From UBA5078 sp041175045 (GTDB taxonomy: Bacteria > Pseudomonadota > Gammaproteobacteria > Pseudomonadales > Pseudohongiellaceae), in NCBI GenBank assembly GCA_041175045.1, contig JBEDFR010000102.1, positions 1-17,287 of the forward strand: a stretch of DNA of 17,287 bases. Reading direction: 5' to 3'. The position numbers and the translations under genes were made by a program. Shown one piece after another: positions 14,642-17,287 of the stretch (positions within the stretch are counted from its first letter, which is position 1; every line of letters begins with the position of its first letter). The notes under the pieces are model-generated. The model made no database searches. It had not been told where the DNA came from and saw nothing but the letters and a program-made list of their open reading frames with translations.

Positions 14642-16000
14642 TTGAAACAGAGCGCAGAAGCAGCAGGCAAACAGCTATTCAACGTCGGGATCTGTGGCCT
14701 TGGCACGGTCGGAGGCGGCACCCTGACGCTGCTGCAGTCCAAGCAGGAAGAACTGGTTCGCAGACTTGGACGGACCCTGCGAGTGACTCATGTCGCCTCG
14801 CGTCGACGCAATCCTGAATTCGACTACTCCGGTGTGCAGTACAGTGCGGAAGTGTTCGCTGTGGCCGACGATCCGGCCGTGGACATCCTCGTGGAAGTGC
14901 TCGGCGGCACAGAGCCGGCGCTCGCGTTGATCTTGCGGGCCATCGAGAATGGCAAGCATGTCGTGACCGCCAACAAGGCGTTGATTGCTGTGCATGGCAA
15001 TGAGATCTTCGCCGCCGCCCGCCGCCGTGGCGTCATCGTGGCCTACGAAAGCGCCGTCGCCGGGGGCATCCCCATCATCAAGGCGCTGCGCGAGGGTCTG
15101 GCTGCCAACTCGATCCAGTGGCTTGCCGGCATCATTAACGGCACCGGCAATTTCATCATGACGGAGATGGCGCAGAAGGGCCGCAGTTTCGAGGACGTGC
15201 TCAAGGAAGCTCAGGCGTTGGGGTATGCCGAGGCCGATCCTTCCTTCGACGTGGAAGGCATCGATGCAGCGCACAAGCTCACCATTCTCGCCTCCAATGC
15301 CTTCGGCATTGCTCTGAGTTTCGACAAGGTTTACACGGAAGGCATCAGCAAGGTCACTACGGCCGATGTGAGCTACGCCGAAGAGCTGGGCTATCGCATC
15401 AAGCACCTCGGCATTGCGCGCATTACGGCGTCTGGCATCGAGATGCGCGTGCATCCCACATTGATTTCCTCGCAGAAGCTCATCGCCAACGTCAACGGCG
15501 TGATGAATGCGGTGGCGGTGAAGGGGGACTCCGCAGGGTCCACGCTCTATTACGGTCCGGGAGCAGGCGCCAAGGCCACGGCCTCGTCCGTGGTGGCGGA
15601 CCTCATCGACATCGTGCGCAGCTATGGCGGTAGCGAGGACGTGCGTCCCGCCTGTGTGCCAGCGCTCTCGTTCGTCAGTCTGCGTGACGATGTGCCCATC
15701 CTGAAAATCGACGAGATCGAGTGCGAGTACTACCTGCGCATTTCCGTGCGCGACAGGATCGGCGTCATGGCTCGCATCTCGCAAATTCTCATGCAGCACA
15801 GCATCAATATCGAAGCTCTGATCCAGAAGGAGCCGGATGCAGCTCAATCCGGCGAGGTGATAGTGCCCGTGGTGCTGCTGACTGGCAAGGTGCAGGAGAG
15901 CAACATGAACAAGGCCATCGCGGCCATCGAGGCACTGCCCGAGGTTGTCGAGCGCATCACCCGCATTCGCGTGGAGCTTTTCGACGGCGACGGCGATTGA
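14642..16000 (+). CDS. hom: homoserine dehydrogenase (monofunctional, C-terminal ACT domain)
   Basis: A 452-aa protein from the TTG at 14642, with GAGG seven bases upstream; an in-frame ATG at 14588 would add 18 residues that include the likely promoter. The NAD(P)-binding loop is VGICGLGTVGGG (15-26). TANKALIAVHG and AGGIPIIKALREGL belong to the catalytic domain, with GYAEADPSFDVEGIDAAHKL as the homoserine dehydrogenase signature. The ACT domain starts at about YYLRISVRDRIGVMARIS and is the usual site of threonine feedback inhibition. It reduces aspartate semialdehyde to homoserine. There is no aspartokinase domain, unlike E. coli ThrA. thrC follows. Confidence 0.97.
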   Translation: MKQSAEAAGKQLFNVGICGLGTVGGGTLTLLQSKQEELVRRLGRTLRVTHVASRRRNPEFDYSGVQYSAEVFAVADDPAVDILVEVLGGTEPALALILRAIENGKHVVTANKALIAVHGNEIFAAARRRGVIVAYESAVAGGIPIIKALREGLAANSIQWLAGIINGTGNFIMTEMAQKGRSFEDVLKEAQALGYAEADPSFDVEGIDAAHKLTILASNAFGIALSFDKVYTEGISKVTTADVSYAEELGYRIKHLGIARITASGIEMRVHPTLISSQKLIANVNGVMNAVAVKGDSAGSTLYYGPGAGAKATASSVVADLIDIVRSYGGSEDVRPACVPALSFVSLRDDVPILKIDEIECEYYLRISVRDRIGVMARISQILMQHSINIEALIQKEPDAAQSGEVIVPVVLLTGKVQESNMNKAIAAIEALPEVVERITRIRVELFDGDGD

Positions 16001-16032
16001 TGAACACGAATTCAAGCAGGCAGTCAGCATGA
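16000..16032 (+). CDS. 10-codon mini-ORF bridging hom and thrC
   Basis: The last base of the hom stop is the A of an ATG (TGATG). It opens MNTNSSRQSA, whose TGA overlaps the ATG of thrC (ATGA). A ribosome ending hom could thus restart twice in succession and reach thrC. It has no clear ribosome site of its own and contains one Thr codon, so it is not an attenuator leader. It may be a coupling device or chance. Confidence 0.3.
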   Translation: MNTNSSRQSA

Positions 16033-17287
16033 AATACATCAGCACACGCGGGCAGTCGCCCGCTCAGACCTTCGAACAGGTTCTGCTCACCGGGCTTGCG
16101 CCTGACGGCGGCCTGTACGTTCCCGAGTCACTGCCTCGGTTCAGTCAGGCGCAGATCTCCTCATGGGCCGGGCTGGATTATCCCGCGCTGGCGCACGAGG
16201 TGATCACGCCCTTTGTCGATGGCGCGATCGACTCGACCACCCTGCGTCGCCTGATCGACAAGAGCTATGCGGGCTTTGCTCACAAGGCCGTTGCCCCGCT
16301 GCGGCAACTCGCTCACAACGAATGGGTGCTGGAGCTGTATTGCGGCCCGACACTCGCATTCAAGGATTTCGCCCTGCAATTGCTGGGCAATCTGCTGGAC
16401 CACGTGCTCACCCGCAACAACCAGAAAGTGGTGATTCTTGGCGCGACTTCGGGTGACACCGGTTCGGCAGCGCTGGAGGGGTGTCGTCACTGCGAGAATG
16501 TCGACATCTTCATCCTCCACCCGCATCAGCGCGTGTCTGAAGTCCAGCGTCGGCAGATGACTACCGTGCTGGGTAGAAATGTCCACAACATTGCCGTGCG
16601 CGGCAATTTCGATGACTGCCAGCGCATCGTGAAATCGGCCTTTGGTGACCAGTCGTTCCTGCCGCCAGGCCGTCAGCTGGTGGCGGTGAACTCGATCAAC
16701 TGGGCGCGCATCATGGCGCAGATCGTCTACTACTTCTATGCCGCGCTCGCCCTGGGTGCGCCGCACCGCCAGGTTTCCTTCTCGGTGCCTACCGGCAATT
16801 TCGGTGACATCTACGCTGGCTACCTGGCCATGCGCATGGGTCTGCCGGTGAAGCAGCTCATCATCGCCACCAACAGCAATGATATCCTGCATCGCTTCAT
16901 GAGCAGGAATGATTATTCTCAATCTGCGCTGCAGCAAACACTGGCGCCCAGCATGGACATCATGGTCTCCAGCAATTTCGAGCGCTACCTGTTCGATCTT
17001 TTCGAGCGCGATGGTAAGGCGCTGGCGCGCTTCATGACTGACCCCACCCAGGCCGCCCGCGGCGTGGATCCGGCGCTGTGGCAGCAGGCGCGGCAGATCT
17101 TCGCCAGCGCCCGTGTCAGTGACGACGAGACCTGCGCCGTGATCCGCGAGGTCTACGAGCAATCCCAGTTCCTTGTTGATCCGCACACGGCCATTGGCAT
17201 CAAGGCTGCCCGTGACTGCAACGCCGACACAGCGGTGCCGATGATCACCCTGGCAACGGCGCATCCGGTGAAGTTCGGCGATGCCGT
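16029..17287 (+). CDS. thrC: threonine synthase (3' end beyond window)
   Basis: 419 codons are visible. It starts MKYISTRGQ, as in ThrC. K112 in LAFKDFALQ is the pyridoxal phosphate lysine; GATSGDTGSAALEG binds the phosphate region; SVPTGNFGDIYAGYLA and SSNFERYLFDL are further ThrC segments. The enzyme converts O-phosphohomoserine to threonine. It begins 28 bases after the hom stop, with CAGG eight bases before the ATG, and may be coupled through the mini-ORF. The length so far fits the longer ThrC class of about 460 to 470 aa. The homoserine kinase gene is not in the window. Confidence 0.96.
   Translation, partial: MKYISTRGQSPAQTFEQVLLTGLAPDGGLYVPESLPRFSQAQISSWAGLDYPALAHEVITPFVDGAIDSTTLRRLIDKSYAGFAHKAVAPLRQLAHNEWVLELYCGPTLAFKDFALQLLGNLLDHVLTRNNQKVVILGATSGDTGSAALEGCRHCENVDIFILHPHQRVSEVQRRQMTTVLGRNVHNIAVRGNFDDCQRIVKSAFGDQSFLPPGRQLVAVNSINWARIMAQIVYYFYAALALGAPHRQVSFSVPTGNFGDIYAGYLAMRMGLPVKQLIIATNSNDILHRFMSRNDYSQSALQQTLAPSMDIMVSSNFERYLFDLFERDGKALARFMTDPTQAARGVDPALWQQARQIFASARVSDDETCAVIREVYEQSQFLVDPHTAIGIKAARDCNADTAVPMITLATAHPVKFGDA

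Noticed and set aside
14675..16045. Long minus-strand open frame antisense to hom
   Set aside because: Hom is certain, and the antisense frame is His- and Asp-rich as expected for the complement of a GC-rich gene; no start signals are visible.

Overview
The window is chromosomal DNA of a GC-rich gammaproteobacterium. Three things point there: ypjD divergent from ffh followed by rpsP-rimM-trmD-rplS, then dsbC-hom-thrC as in Pseudomonas-type genomes, and a psp locus with pspF divergent from pspABC behind a sigma-54 promoter. I see no tRNA, rRNA, CRISPR array, insertion sequence or phage gene. The genus cannot be fixed from what is visible.

Layout. (1) 1-384, minus strand: start of a HigA-type antitoxin and a complete HigB-type toxin behind a sigma-70-like promoter whose spacer holds an inverted repeat. 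(2) 532-2429: an exported DUF4097-like protein with GVG repeats (minus), divergent from a Tat-signal NmrA/SDR-like protein (plus, TTG start). (3) 2471-4828, minus: a probable operon DUF2272 protein, zinc-ribbon Nudix hydrolase, Tat-signal NAD(P)-binding reductase-like protein; the last two overlap by ATGA. The last gene converges on the NmrA-like gene, so two predicted Tat-exported Rossmann proteins sit tail to tail. (4) 4905-8302: pspA-pspB-pspC (minus) and pspF (plus), with a -24/-12 promoter, a candidate IHF site and a candidate PspF site between them; PspC carries two PspC domains. A strong hairpin follows pspC. (5) 7778-9105, plus: an unrecognised 175-aa protein and a Sfp-type phosphopantetheinyl transferase follow pspF closely, the pair joined by an ATGA overlap. 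(6) 9066-10072: ypjD (minus) runs convergently into the transferase gene and is divergent from ffh. (7) 10073-13680, plus: ffh, then the translation operon rpsP-rimM-trmD-rplS, closed by a clear intrinsic terminator. (8) 13751-17287, plus: dsbC, hom (TTG start), thrC (cut by the window end). A 10-codon mini-ORF exactly bridges the hom stop and the thrC start.

How the parts relate: most are housekeeping modules (protein targeting, ribosome and tRNA maturation, threonine synthesis, periplasmic disulfide isomerisation). The envelope theme recurs in Psp, DsbC, YpjD, the DUF2272 and DUF4097-like exported proteins and the two Tat proteins. The least explained parts are the unknown gene plus phosphopantetheinyl transferase downstream of pspF, the Tat Rossmann pair, and the hom-thrC mini-ORF. 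No clearly new multi-gene system is evident.
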